Position numbers and translations under genes: made by a program. From a virus, in the IMG/VR virus record IMGVR_UViG_3300020473_000055, positions 1-41,780 of that record: a DNA stretch of 41,780 nucleotides; one strand, written 5' to 3'. The notes under the pieces are model-generated. The model did no database searches. It was not told the origin of the DNA and worked only from the letters and a program-made list of their open reading frames with translations. The stretch's first letter is position 1. Each line of letters opens with the position of its first letter. This document shows, piece after piece, positions 18,601-27,800 of this stretch.

Positions 18601-20249
18601 GTTTCAGAAAAGGTGATGTATTCAAACCAGTAGGACTTGTTACTGATAGAACTCTATCTACACCTCAAGCTGACTTCTCACTTACAGTAATTGATACATT
18701 TAGTGATTCATTTGCTGCATGGCAGTTTGGAGAATTGGATTATATCGATTCAATCGCAGAATTGCAGAATGGTGATAGAGTTAGATTCCCATTAAGATAT
18801 AATGGAGATTTACTAAGTTTCGAAACAAATAGTGATGAAGTTGACTTAAATGCTCTTCTACTCATCTTTATTAACGGTATTATGCAGCATCCAGGGCAAC
18901 ATTATACTTTTGATGGAGGAACATCATTTGTATTCGCAGAACCTCCAAGTGCTGATTCTAAAGTTTCAATATTCTTCTACAGAGGAACTCGTTCAACTGA
19001 TAGTGCATATGTAAACATTGATGAAAGCGTGAAGGTTGGTGATACTATAGAATTGAAAACAACTCTTGATGTTCAAGGACAAGATCCTAGAATAGTCTCT
19101 GGTATTTCTAGTTCTGATAAAATAAGAACCAGTATATACACTGGATTGAATATTAATGAAACTGATTACAGACTTTTAGATTGGACTAAACAGAAAATTG
19201 ATAGAAATATTGAAGGAGAAGCAGTTTACAAGTCTAGAGATTCAATTGAAGGATTAGTTTATCCAACTGCTAGAATTATTGACAATCTAGCATCATCTGG
19301 AATATCTTCAATATATCTTGATAATGCTCAATTCTTTAACTATGAAGAAAATGAATCTGCTGTTGTTATAGTAAGTTGTGATGCATTAGTAATGCAAAAT
19401 GCAAATCCAGTTGCAGCAGCAGTTACAGCAACAGTTTCTGCTGCAGGAACTATAGGTGCATTGACAGTTGTTAGTGGTGGTTCTGGATATATCGGTTCTG
19501 CTGTTACAGTTTCAATCGCTAGACCTATAGGTGCTGCTGTTACCTTCACTGGTGGAGTGGGTGTTTATACTGGAATAGCAACTGCAACTATACCAGTTGT
19601 AAATGGTTCATTATCTGGAACAGCAAATATAACAAGTATTGGTGTAGGGTATACACATTCAACACCTCCAAATGTACTTGTACCAATTGAGACTACTCCA
19701 TTAGATGAAACTATCAGTGGTATTACTACCGTTAGAGGATTCTCTGGTATTGTTACTGGAATTACTACTTCACATAGTGGTAGTGACTTATTCCTCAACT
19801 TTATGATTAATAAAGGTGCTGATGGACAAAATATTACTGCTGATTTGAAGGTTGGATATCCAATTTACATTAGTGATACTAATGTAGGACATGGAGTTAC
19901 TTCAATTGATGGACATGAGAATTCTATTGTTAGTATCGGAACAACCTTCATAGATAATATCTACAAGGTTCATTCCTTTACTAGATTTGATAACAACTCT
20001 GGTAAATTCTCAGTTAGAGTTAAAACTGGTTCTAATGTTGGTTTTGCTTCTGCATATGCTGGTATAAACACTGGTGGAATTGGAAGATACTCTTGGGGTG
20101 TATTGGAATCAACTGATACACGATCTGGTGGAATAGGAATTGCTGTTACAGGTAACATTCTTTCATCAGGAATAAGCACATTCCCAACGATTCAAAGAAG
20201 AGGATATGGAATACGTTCCAACGGTGCTCTTAGAAAAGATCTTGGGTAG
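6690..20249 (+). CDS. 7: giant baseplate wedge protein gp7-like, modular with YHYH motif
   Basis: The protein has 4519 residues; T4 gp7 has 1032. Position after gene 6 and the N-terminal block (1-240, with ENQLPEFVLSESPKTVDFLK and SLYESKGTEESFRILFNALY) identify gp7. The rest is repeats: six HxF..GD..VxY units with conserved turns near residues 615, 855, 967, 1652, 1837 and 2980; many GxGY units; at least thirteen G[IVL]GT tetrapeptides; and three CxRD..YPRxxDP units (cysteines 3652, 3774, 3847). A YHYH-type motif HSPIIGWAYDGNPIYGPNG starts at 1229. One unbroken frame covers 13.5 kb. The gp7 N-terminus should anchor it in the wedge; the extension is probably peripheral and might touch fibres or the host. 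The stop abuts a late promoter. Confidence 0.85.
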   Translation: MIQTGFEKRVTVQQVIENQLPEFVLSESPKTVDFLKQYYISQEHQGGASDIAVNLDQYLKVDNFTPEVISGETTLYSDIDTSDTTIQVYSTKGFPDEYGLFKINDEIFTYTGVTTNTFTGVIRGFSGITSYRTDLDAEELVFSDTSAGSHTASTKVQNLSALFLKDFYRKLKVTLTPGLEDVDFQADLDVNNFIKEARSLYESKGTEESFRILFNALYGVEPKVVDLEQYLPKPSSAEFLRRELLVAERISGNPANLVGQTIRKSTDSATQGAVSEVEVFTRSGISTYYKIGLFVGYSDNALIEGTFEVQPKTKVINPVSVSDSIITVDSTIGFGATGTLVSGKNIITYSSKSVNQFLGCQGVTVGIGTADEIRTDEVFVGYENGDLTKKVEIRLGGVLSDFKTTNDVLDTSEEQILYVNHVGEKIKLSETGSTDKELFANSWIYNTSCRFDVDEINTGSSTITLKSDIDKSQLKVGDKIDILLGDTENIALTNATIGSIDKTLKQIQLNNMTGFNYNALQTYTIRKKLNTATSSGTSIIYGQNKVTTDIQNVYNENDEAFYVASNSLPSYDITKSTVKYTVSTGTAGALDGYNSIIEQYQIISFTEPTLDFITGDKVVYKAETTPLKGLEEGEYYVEVLNGGKIKLYESRGLIETNGTIVDGSVVNNAKGFVSDGTNNHTFILASQTDDSIHPQKLLKKFHHSQNLKTGEGTKTSTGSLGMLINGVEVVSPKSLDKIYYGPLDNITVYNNGTDYDVLNPPTIEIASGLGITALARAVVRGSVKEVLVDRQDFDVDDVKSATISGGNGSGAVLEPMVGVRQREVRFDSRDDVAGGGVSLSLDTITFVQDHNFVNGEPIVYDSNGNTGLGTFVNNAIYYPEVISNTKIKVYATKTDYDNKTLALDFNGITGGQGIHKFKKSEYTKTLRGIRVIDGGSGYTNRKLIVDPVGVNTVTNIITFNNHGFNSGDKVVYSADTAAIEGLSTSTQYQIIKLDNHSFKLANAGVGGTITSNYERGNYVGLGSTGVGYQNFAYPDITLTVNATISGVGTATQAVGVITATPIIRGEVIDAYLYDKGTGYGSSIINFDKSPVVKVKSGKDAEFKPIIINGKVDQVVVQYAGVEYTSPPDLTFIGIGSGVGAKARAIVENGKVTNVSIINPGVNYSSNTGVAATSVGRNAFIEADIRELTVNNHKRFGNEILVQNVSGLQYGYVGHSTAIGSKLGDKLDTHSPIIGWAYDGNPIYGPNGYSDPEDANSSVKYVNTGYILSSSDVVDRPPFKMDGTVFDQGFFIEDYKFDNSGDLDVHNGRYTKTPDFPNGVYAYFAGITTVSREAKFPYFIGDTYRSKLIEQGIDQSFDFNNSDLIRNTLPYKSEDLTADNDFISEPYEIVQQRTIVDAISKGTVDSFLINQPGDGYAVNDILQFDNSGTNGGGLNAYVSRVGGRYIRSVDTEVITYQDSLLIWDNSNQISVHVSPTHALLDGDTAVVSGVSTFVANLTGDHKIGVTSESAYLIAPVAHNTVLGFVTDIYASSIPKNISIGSTVAIGVTNQEIVKVNNIFHDRKVLRIERLVNPGIGHTESESISKLADTFTIPLNSEYFDSRKNDKVYFNPLEAVGIGTTAGFEQSKKYRIGDVQYDISVPHQSIYIPNHPFTDNQAVTFTSSTQPIKKSNKKTGGLSNLPTTGLYVINKGKDYIGLTTFRDRANASAVGFNTGGFFFRSFTSNGDSRDWKYSLESNHTQQTARIERITGTVVTGAPWEGTQITKSAFDDGHLLANGDEIKLSVKSNQSVGIGTSAAVKLSYNSENDKLIVGLTTFTESVLNVNKNEISLTSHGFKTGDKVFYNSTVVQPITGLGTGSYYVYRIDDDKFQLGQTNYDVVAKPPTIIDLSAPVSPSPAGVIGHQISKVNPRIEVVENNNLVFDVSDTSLSGYSLKIYHDKEFKNELVSVGGTVTNFSASSLGGAVGCGTTSTLTLNYDTSLPTKLYYNLERGGYISTSDTEVVNNSEILFVPSVYNNTYSVSGIGSTTFQISLKSVPETLSYTQTTSSQLKYSTSSTTARGGVESIRATSGGLNYKKLPEFTTITSTQGVNADIIPKSSTIGRIKEVTIEDAGFDYSADKTLSPEVFISPNITVVDRNSLTGINILSGGSGYTIAPDVVIIDPDTNEPYPDSYITAEIQSSSLTSVEILQTPKGLSDKVNTAYTVNNSNGVGITKIQSTGVGTAFLTLETPISNFTTAPFAIGDKIFIEGISVLGGIGTTSTGYNSPENGYSFFTVESVGAANPVIIGIGLTEVTSYAGIAVTDTNGYGLAINKNNYPTFEVIQTPEQFILEERLYVLQGSTYVLQDLYITKNLNDQIKIRGTYDLVVGDQIRGKESGTIATISEIVENKGRFKIDYSLRQDKGWNDNIGKLNEDFQVLPDNDYYQNLSYTVKSPVLWEDLINPVNRLLHTTGLKNFSDTGITTATNISAKVPVDAGSFALIDIVGEKRVDTVSDFDFAIDLDATGGKSRFVKFQNKRLSDYINNSSNRVLPIDDISDGFNKVFTENNFFTNLDTISSGSGYNRYLVQIVNPNNNQRQVTELITLTDNDNNIYTFEKGSIGVETGGSTNSYKVDRLGDIVGDSDTSQLVFNPKNPYDYDYDLKVIKNTFNTSNTGIGTTSFGFVDVIGSNNLVGVGLTETLFSATANQNEAFFANIEVTNTQTFDTRYVELYVDQDGTDTYVSDFYLDNKDGATANFIGTFGASISGGVVKVNFTNSTESAGVYVKSRAVGFGVTSAGIGTYRFLTSGQSGGSEKTARYESKFAYTLAPATATQVFSVAKADVSSIKSVVKVGYGVTSALHQLLSIHDGTDVYTTQYPFVSVGSTSGIGTFGSEFSGSNLILKFYPDAGINNVVLIQSYSEIIQTETDLINIPEDLNYGTLTENIITAPYNGVNENRINVTEFDANYNKIPIFTKTFNPATTTLVNLSTGTFTIKDHFFETGEELEYEAVSTFSNITADAMEMSNGSDLPATVYAIKVTNDEFRLSLTSSGSAITFNNAGAGNAHTLTMAKRAEKTLLSIDGIVQTPVARTNVGYALTNNYGNISATDTIASLVGISSILPGDILKIDNEYTEVTNVGLGTTAVGPITGSGAYSLVELNRGFVGSTAAVHNDQATAQVYLGSYNIVKSKLHFAAPPTGNNVNDIDVTTNLANARSTFGGRVYLRQDYTLNKIYDNISKDFTGIGATYPLTVNGSGTTGIETGSGLVFINNMFQTPTTLNNLGNTYDFIDGNTATKVRFTGITTAANNNLVISDYDVNQNQLPRGGLIVSLGSSIGRGYAQPVGALVTCGHSGGGINTIGFTTTSDITTPFGSGYRGNLPGNKVSIAITDTSTSGIVTAKVNAYIGAGGTITGFEILTAGSGYANPIVQMPSPSYSNLEITGVSRLGSGMTADTGKGLLLDIEVGPTDAIPVDNKFGDASDLIEANTSFISQVAAKRMFDRWNNGSNSSYSYPSGFTEQDCIDDVVDVLDATAHNLKFGGNDKTYDAANLFVTGVYSTPPPVTGEEEQVIYALMEARDMAIRAMRNQKIYTHLGAQYAHTYTGGTVQEAVCKGGDYPHTYIPADSAANAINGSLKPTQAVYNGQDGMLQLTFASAHGIANSSNVTIADHSLVFTCARDGHATKHAYPRPSDPASGTNLAAIVSSPTVLTVNVGTSPLRWEPVMAGSGAEATSYDAKTGELVLNIGSDHGLYAPTTLNAPTAATYAPTTGVLRLTIASHGCSVGSYIKIDDNSLTFTCARDNHTTQHSYPRSTDPVSDVWLPVHQISANRIWVNIGKSPDTSAHTFVSATAGVKKANSGIGIGTSKLGFKCTRDATAANPQGVAQQLYPRPGDPFSWNKKQISIASTTTSSVTVNVGVSSTSHTNLTQFTDSTITTDTSGGAACATVESAIHTLVGIVTDVVKTHNANELPASRTLASIETYEVNDFKIARPGYGFRKGDVFKPVGLVTDRTLSTPQADFSLTVIDTFSDSFAAWQFGELDYIDSIAELQNGDRVRFPLRYNGDLLSFETNSDEVDLNALLLIFINGIMQHPGQHYTFDGGTSFVFAEPPSADSKVSIFFYRGTRSTDSAYVNIDESVKVGDTIELKTTLDVQGQDPRIVSGISSSDKIRTSIYTGLNINETDYRLLDWTKQKIDRNIEGEAVYKSRDSIEGLVYPTARIIDNLASSGISSIYLDNAQFFNYEENESAVVIVSCDALVMQNANPVAAAVTATVSAAGTIGALTVVSGGSGYIGSAVTVSIARPIGAAVTFTGGVGVYTGIATATIPVVNGSLSGTANITSIGVGYTHSTPPNVLVPIETTPLDETISGITTVRGFSGIVTGITTSHSGSDLFLNFMINKGADGQNITADLKVGYPIYISDTNVGHGVTSIDGHENSIVSIGTTFIDNIYKVHSFTRFDNNSGKFSVRVKTGSNVGFASAYAGINTGGIGRYSWGVLESTDTRSGGIGIAVTGNILSSGISTFPTIQRRGYGIRSNGALRKDLG

Positions 20250-20257
20250 TATAAATA
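20250..20257 (+). promoter_or_regulatory. late promoter TATAAATA for gene 8
   Basis: An exact TATAAATA begins at the base after the gene 7 stop. By T4 spacing the start would be near 20263, giving a 13-base leader with AGGAAAAAG before the gene 8 ATG. It lets gene 8 be made without reading through 13.5 kb. Confidence 0.8.
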
Positions 20258-20275
20258 TAGGAAAAAGCTGATAAA

Positions 20276-21865
20276 ATGGCTGCAATTGTAACAGATCAAT
20301 TTAGAATATTAAATGCGGGTAATTTCGTTGACTCCGTTACAGATACTTCTAATTCATACTATGTCTTTGTAGGACTGTCAAATCCTACTAGTAGTGGATA
20401 TGGTAAAAGTGCTAGTTGGGACACCGCTACACCTAACCCTACAGATAACTTTGATTATCAAGGTTTTGTTGGAGATAATATGTCATTTGGTAAGAAGGTA
20501 ACTTCTGCCAACGTGCGAAGATTAGCAAGGAGAGTTAATTGGGCAAGAGGAACGAAATACGAAATATATCGCCACGATTATAGTTTGAGTAACTTGTCAC
20601 CAATTACTGGTTCATCAAGATTATATGATGCAAACTATTATGTAATGAATAGTGATTATAAAGTCTATATTTGTATTGATAATGGTTCTTCTGGCATTTC
20701 AACAACAGGTAATGCTTCATTGAATGAACCAACAATTACCGATCTAGAACCTTCTAAGGCTGGTGACGGTGGTGATGGTTATGTTTGGAAGTATTTGTTT
20801 ACTGTTACTCCAAGTGACATAATAAAATTCGACTCAACTGATTATATTTCTTTACCTGCTAATTGGGCAACATCTACTGATGCTCAAGTAACTTCCGTAA
20901 GAAATAATGGAGATTCTACTGTTAACGAGAATCAAATTAAACATGTTTATATTAAAGCACAAGGAACAGGTTATTCTACTGGTTCTTGGGAATTAAACAT
21001 TCTTGGTGATGGTTCTGGTGGTAAAGTAGTTGTAGATGTCAATTCAAGTGGTAATATAACAAATGCAGTAGTTTCTGCAGGTGGAAAAGGTTATAGTTTT
21101 GCTTCAGTTGATTTAGGTCCAATACGTCCTACTGGTGTTGGAAATGCTAATGCTAATTTAGTTCCGATAATTCCACCAGCAAAAGGACATGGAAATGATA
21201 TTTACAGTGAACTAGGTGCTGATAAAATTCTAGTTTATGCTAGATTTGATGATTCTACAAGAGATTTTCCAACTGATACTAAATTTGGACAAATTGGAAT
21301 AGTCAAAAATCCTACAACTATTGGTACAGCAAGTTCTATTTTTGATCAGAATCAATTTTCTTCTCTTGGAGCATTTAAATTCTCCGCAGTAAGTGGTGAG
21401 ACAACTACAATACCAGCAATAGGTTCTAAGATTACTCAGACAACAGCAACTGGTACTGCACAGGGTTATGTTTCCTCTTATGATAGAGAAACAAAAGTTC
21501 TTAAATACACTCAGGATAGGACATTATTCCTAAATCCAACATCTTATGATACCGTAGATCATTCTGGTATCTCAACTTCTGGTAATGTTATAGATTTCTT
21601 TACTGCTGATCCTGCTTCTGGTTCTACTGTAAATAATATTTTGAGTTCTGATGGATTTACTGGAACAATTGATAGAAACTTTAGTGGGATCAATACAAAT
21701 CCTACTGGAACTAAACTTATTTCATTAGGAATTGAGTTTTCAAATGGCATTGCCAGTCCTGAGATAAATAAAGGCTCAGGTGAAATTATCTACATTGATA
21801 ATCGTCCTGAAATCACACGAAATTCTCGACAAAAAGAAGACGTTAAAATCATCCTGGAATTCTAA
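20276..21865 (+). CDS. 8: baseplate wedge subunit gp8
   Basis: The protein has 529 residues, against 334 in T4. The N-terminus with AAIVTDQFRILNAGNFV, YYVFVGLSNPTS, RRVNWARGTKYEIYRHDYS, then YVMNSDYKVYICIDNG and DGYVWKYLFTVTPSDIIKF are the standard gp8 landmarks. gp8 dimers sit on the wedge and help hold gp6, gp7 and gp10. The extra length lies mainly in the C-terminal half, where residues about 220-285 contain two GTGY/GKGY units of the kind found in gp7. It has its own late promoter, and the DUF4815 gene follows after 6 bases. Confidence 0.93.
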   Translation: MAAIVTDQFRILNAGNFVDSVTDTSNSYYVFVGLSNPTSSGYGKSASWDTATPNPTDNFDYQGFVGDNMSFGKKVTSANVRRLARRVNWARGTKYEIYRHDYSLSNLSPITGSSRLYDANYYVMNSDYKVYICIDNGSSGISTTGNASLNEPTITDLEPSKAGDGGDGYVWKYLFTVTPSDIIKFDSTDYISLPANWATSTDAQVTSVRNNGDSTVNENQIKHVYIKAQGTGYSTGSWELNILGDGSGGKVVVDVNSSGNITNAVVSAGGKGYSFASVDLGPIRPTGVGNANANLVPIIPPAKGHGNDIYSELGADKILVYARFDDSTRDFPTDTKFGQIGIVKNPTTIGTASSIFDQNQFSSLGAFKFSAVSGETTTIPAIGSKITQTTATGTAQGYVSSYDRETKVLKYTQDRTLFLNPTSYDTVDHSGISTSGNVIDFFTADPASGSTVNNILSSDGFTGTIDRNFSGINTNPTGTKLISLGIEFSNGIASPEINKGSGEIIYIDNRPEITRNSRQKEDVKIILEF

Positions 21866-21871
21866 AGTAAA

Positions 21872-24800
21872 ATGTCACAAAAAACGAATCTTAATATAAG
21901 TCCTTATTACGATGACTTTGACAAGTATAATAATTTCTATAAAGTACTGTTTAAACCAGGACATCCAGTACAGGCTCGGGAATTAACTACCTTACAATCG
22001 ATGTTACAAAACCAAGTAACATCATTTGGTAGTCATATTTTCAAGGAAGGATCAATGGTTATTCCTGGAAATATTGTTTATGATAGTTTTTATCCTTTTG
22101 TTAAATTAAATCCAGATCATTTAGGTATAGATGTATCGGTTTATGGTAAAGAATTAGTTGGAAAACGTCTTAGAGGACAGGATTCTGGAGTTGTTGTAGT
22201 TGTAGATAAGTATTATGATGTTAATCCTACTATAGGAATTACTGATCCGACAATTTTTGTAAAATACATTAGATCTGGTACTGATAATCAAACAAACCCA
22301 TTAAGAGATGGTGAAGTATTGATTACTGAAACTGCATTTACATATGGAAATACTTCAATTAGTGCAGAAGATTCAATAGGAACTATTATATCAGAGAACG
22401 GTACTGGTGCTGGTAGTGCAGCTGCAATTGGTTCTGGTGTTTATTTTATACGTGGAACATTTGTTGATGTTGAAGCAGGTAAGATTGTTTTAGATCCATA
22501 TACAAATACTCCATCTTATAGAGTTGGATTGACAATATCTGAAGAAATTATAACAGCAAAAGATGATAATTCATTATATGATAATGCGAAAGGTTTCTCC
22601 AACTACGCTGCTCCAGGTGCAGATAGATTAAAGATTACAACAACGTTATCCACAAAACTCTTAACTGATAATGATGATAAGACGTTTGTTGAGTTATTGA
22701 GAGTTGAGAATGGAGATATTAAGAAACTACAGGATAAGTCTCAATATTCTATAATTAAAGATTATTTTGCTAAAAGAACATTTGAAGAGTCTGGGGATTA
22801 TACCGTAGGACGTTATGATGTTGATATTAAAGAATCTTTAAATGATAGACAGTCTAATGGCGGTATTTATTTTGAAGGACAAGAAACATTACAAGGGAAT
22901 ACTCCATCAGAAGACTTGATGGGTGTTAGTGTATCTGCTGGTAAAGCTTATGTTAGAGGATATGATATTGAGTCTAAGGCAAATAAAGTCGTAGATGTAG
23001 AAAAACCAAGAGATAAAGAAAAGATTGATAGTGGAAATGTTCCATTTGAAATGGGAACATTGGTTAGATTGAATAATGTTGTTGGAACTCCAATTATCGA
23101 CAATAATGTTAGTGATAATACTGTAAAATTATATAATGAAAGAAGGACTGCTTCAAATGATGCTACTGGTGGTACTCATATAGGTAATGCTAGAGTTTAT
23201 ACATTCAACCTTACTGATGGTAGTTATGAGAATGCTGGTTCTAAATGGGACTTGTACCTATATGACATTCAGACATTTACTGCAATAACATTAAACCAGA
23301 ATATCACTTTAACACAAACAGAGCGTGTTAGAGGCGTTAGTAGCGGTGCTACAGGATATATCTCTAATGCTGGTTCTAATACTGCTACTGCATTTAATCT
23401 AATTGGCACATCTGGTACATTTGTTGCAGGTGAAAGTGTTATTATTAACGAAAATCCTGATACAACTAGAGTTTTAAATTCATTTATTGCTTATAGTGCA
23501 GATGATATTAGGTCCGTATTACAAGATACTCCATCGAAGAATAATGCATATAAAACACACTTTATTGGTGATACTGTTTTAGAACCAAAGGTTATTCCTG
23601 GATTTAGTATTACAGATCAACTTGTTATTTCACCAGCAGGTATAACAACTGCTACTGGAAGAAATTGGGCATCCAAGGTTAAGGTTGGGGATATCATTCG
23701 CTATCAAACTACTTCTCTTGCAGATCCAACATTTAATAGAGTTAGTGCTGTTGCAACAGATGGAAAAACTATAACATTGGCTGGAATAACTGATGTTACA
23801 GGTGTTGCTGATGGAACATTAGTTACAAGTACATTCCAATCCTTTAGATTAATGACACCTACTGTCAGAAAGAAAGGTGGATTATATGCTAAGTTGGATA
23901 ATAGTGATATTGCATCAGTAGATCTTGCCAATTCTCAACTTTTTGTAACTAGACAGTTGACAGAACAAACAAGTACTGGTTCTGCTGGTGCTGCTGCTCT
24001 TTCTATACAAACATCATCTCTTGCAGGTGTTACAAGTTCATTCTTCCAACCTTATGATGCAGAGAGATATAGTGTTCATTTTGCTAATGATACAACTGAA
24101 GCATTGACTTCAGATCAAGTAAATCTTGTTAATAATGGAGCACAAGTAAACATTACAGGTTTAAGTGCTGCAGGAAGTAGTAATGTTACAGTCAACACTA
24201 CACTTAGGAAGCAGGGGATTGTAAGTAAAGTAAAAGAATATGTAAGAAGTCAAAAAGTAGAAGTTAATACTTGTGTTTCTGCTGCTACAACTGCTCTTAG
24301 TGGATTAACAACTAGTGTTTATTATGGATTAAGAGTTGATGATCAAGAAATTTCTTTAAATTACCCAGATGTTGCTAATGTTGTTGCTGTATATGAGTCA
24401 TTAGATTCAAATGCTATAACATTAGATACGATAGATTTCCCATCTGGGTTAAATTTAGATACTGCTACTATTGTTGGTGAATCTATTTTAGGTTCTGAAA
24501 GTGGAGTATTGGCACAAGTTACCAATAGAACATCCAGTACAAGGATAGAGGTTGCTTATCTTAATTCTAATAAATTTGTTCTTGGAGAATTAGTAACATT
24601 CCAAGAATCTAATATTAAAGCAACTGTTCAAGCAATCAATAAAGGAAACTATCAAAATGTAACAAATCATTTTGATTTGGATAAAGGACATAGAGATACC
24701 ATTCTTGATTACTCTAGACTGGTTAGAAAAAATGATGGGTATAAACCCACTAATCGTCTTTTAGCAATATTCGACTATTACAGTGTTCCTGCTGATGATA

Positions 24801-27800
24801 CTGGTGATGTTTTCACTGTTAATTCATATCCAGATGAAAAATTCAGTCAAGGTATTCCTAAATTACCTGATGGTACAAGAGCAAGTGATACATTAGACTT
24901 TAGACCTAGAGTATCAACATGGACATCTTCTACAGCATCTCCTTTTGCATGGCAGAGTAGAGATGTTGGTGGTGTAACAGGAAATCCATCTTTAGTCGTG
25001 ACTCCTGGTGAGGCATCTAGTCTTGGTTACGAGTTCTATCTTCCAAGAATTGATAGACTTGTTTTAGATATTAGGGGTAAATTTAGTGTAATTAAAGGAA
25101 GTTCTTCAATAAACCCAACATTCCCTGTGAATGAAGAACAGGCAATGGATATTGCTAGAATTGAATTACCAGCATATCTTTACAACGTAGATGACGCAAA
25201 AGTCATTATGGTTGATAATAGAAGATATACTATGAGGGATATTGGTAAACTGGAAGATAGAATTGAAAACCTAGAGACAGTAACATCCTTAAGTTTATTA
25301 GAACTTTCTACAAAAACATTACAAGTTAAAGATGCTGATGGTTTAGATAGATTTAAATCGGGTTTCTTTGTTGATGATTATAAAGATGATAAGAGACTTG
25401 ATGTTCCATCATCTAAGATGAGTATTAATAATGCTACGAATGAACTAACATCTCCTATTGATTTTGACTTTATAGGACCAGAAATAGCATTAAATCCATC
25501 CATAGACACTAGTACTGTAGATTATTCTGAAAATCATGAATTATTAGATTCTAATGTACAGAAAACAGGTGAATTAGTTACATTAAAATATTCTGAAAAA
25601 GAATTCTTAAGTCAACCATTAGCATCAAGAGTTGAGAATGTTAACCCATTCAACATGATTTCCTTTACTGGTAGGATTACATTAACTCCAAATTCTGACA
25701 ATTGGGTGAGAAATGTTTATGTCGATGGTGGTGAAAGGAGAGTTACTGGTGATAGAAATGATGAATTCATAGACACTATAAAAATAGGAAGTGGTGTTGA
25801 CAAATATATTCGTTCTAGAAACGTTAAATTCTCAGTTTCAGGATTACAACCATACACAAGATATTATCCATTCTTTGATAGTGTTAGTGGAATTGATTTT
25901 ATTCCAAAACTTGTTGAAATATCAATGTCATCTGGTTCATTTTCAACTGGAGAGACTGTAAAGGGATATGTCGGTGGAACACATTTATTCACGGCTAGAC
26001 TTTGCCAACCAAATCATAAAACAGGTAATCCTACATCACCTAAAAAGACTTTTGGTAAAAATCCTTATGATAGATCTATTACTTTAAGTACAGCATACTC
26101 TGCTTCTTCAACTACTTTGAATATTGATATTGCTTCATTATCTAAAGAAGCACAAGGTAAGTATAATGGATATATCGTAAAGGATATGGTGATACTGGGA
26201 GAAACTAGTGGTGCTGAAGCAAAAGTTTCTGATGTTAGACTTATTAATGATAACTGGGGTGATTTAGAAGGTTCATTCTTCTTTAGAGATCCTAATACTA
26301 ATCCAGCACCTCCATTAAGATGGACTACTGGACAAAAGACATTTAAATTAACTTCTAGTTCAACTAATGCCAAGTCTTTACCTGGTAGTTTGTTAATTAG
26401 TAGAGGAGAGACTTCTTATTGGACTAGCGGTATCGTTGATACTTATAGACAGACTAGAGTGATAGTCAGAATGCCACCTCCACCACCACCTAATCAGAAT
26501 GGTGACGGAGATAGTTGTGACCCTCTTGCACAGTCATTTACGACTGAGAGAGAAGGTATGTTCTTAACTGCTGTAGATTTATTCTTCGGTAATAAGGATG
26601 AAAATGAGAAAGTAACTGTTGAACTTAGAACAGTTGAATTGGGAACACCAACAAATGAATTGGTACAGGATTTTGCTCGTGTAGTTCTAGATCCTAATGA
26701 AGTTAATACATCAACTGATGGAAAAACTGCAACCAAGGTTACATTCCCATCACCAATTTATCTAACACCACAAACTGAATATGCAATAGTAATTCTTGCA
26801 CCAACAACTAATCTTTATGAGGCATGGATTGCTAGAATGGGTGAAAAGACGGTAGGTACGTCTAATTTACCTGATGATGAAAATGTTATTGTAACCAAGC
26901 AATACGTTGGTGGTAGTTTATTCAAATCTCAAAATGGTACTATTTGGACACCAAACCAGTTTGAGGATCTTAAGTTTAAGATTTATAGGGCAGATTTCGT
27001 TAATTCTGGAACTCTAACATTCTATAACCCTTCTATTGAAGATGGAGATGTTGGACATTTGGGTATGATTGGTGATGCTATTAAAACTCTTCCAAGAAAA
27101 TTAAAGGTAGGTTTTGATAATATTACTGGTGTTCCTGGTTCAAGTGGAGTTGCTCAACCATTAGTTATTGGTGCAAAAGTAGCTGATGGAGCTTCAGATA
27201 CTGATGCTTATGGTTATATCGAAGCAGTTGGTGGAAGTGCCAATGATTTGGTAATATCAAATGCTGGATCTGGATATCAAAACCAAAGTGGTACAGCTAA
27301 TGTATCATTATACCCAATAACATCTCAAGAAAGAACTGCTGGATCAGCAACTGTTACTATTACTAATGGAGTAGTTTCAACTATTGCAATAAATGGTTCT
27401 GCTAGAGGTGCTGGATATAAGATTGGTGATGTTGTTGGTATAGCAACTGCCGATTTAACAGGTGCAAGAGGATCTGGTGCTCAGATTACTATAAGCACTC
27501 TAAGCAATTATAATACATTCTTCTTAACTAATGTTAGTGGAGAACAGTTCCCAAGTTCTGGATCAGTTGACATTTATGTCAATGATACACAATTCAATAG
27601 TGGAAGTACTCACTTTGTTTCTTCTTCTCAGAACGGAACTCTGTATAGTGGTAATACTTTAGAGGTTAATCAGTTTAGTCATGGTATGCATGGTGCTGCT
27701 AACATAGTTCAACTCAGTGGTATTGAACCAAATTCAATTCCAACTACTATTACTGGTGATGTTGATATCAATTCAACAGGAACAATTTCTGTAGCAAATA

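Noticed and set aside
6690-20249. Possibility that the giant frame is several fused or misassembled genes
   Set aside because: The frame is continuous, the same repeat types run through it, and there is no internal ribosome site plus start pattern or late promoter that would divide it; only virion proteomics could decide fully.
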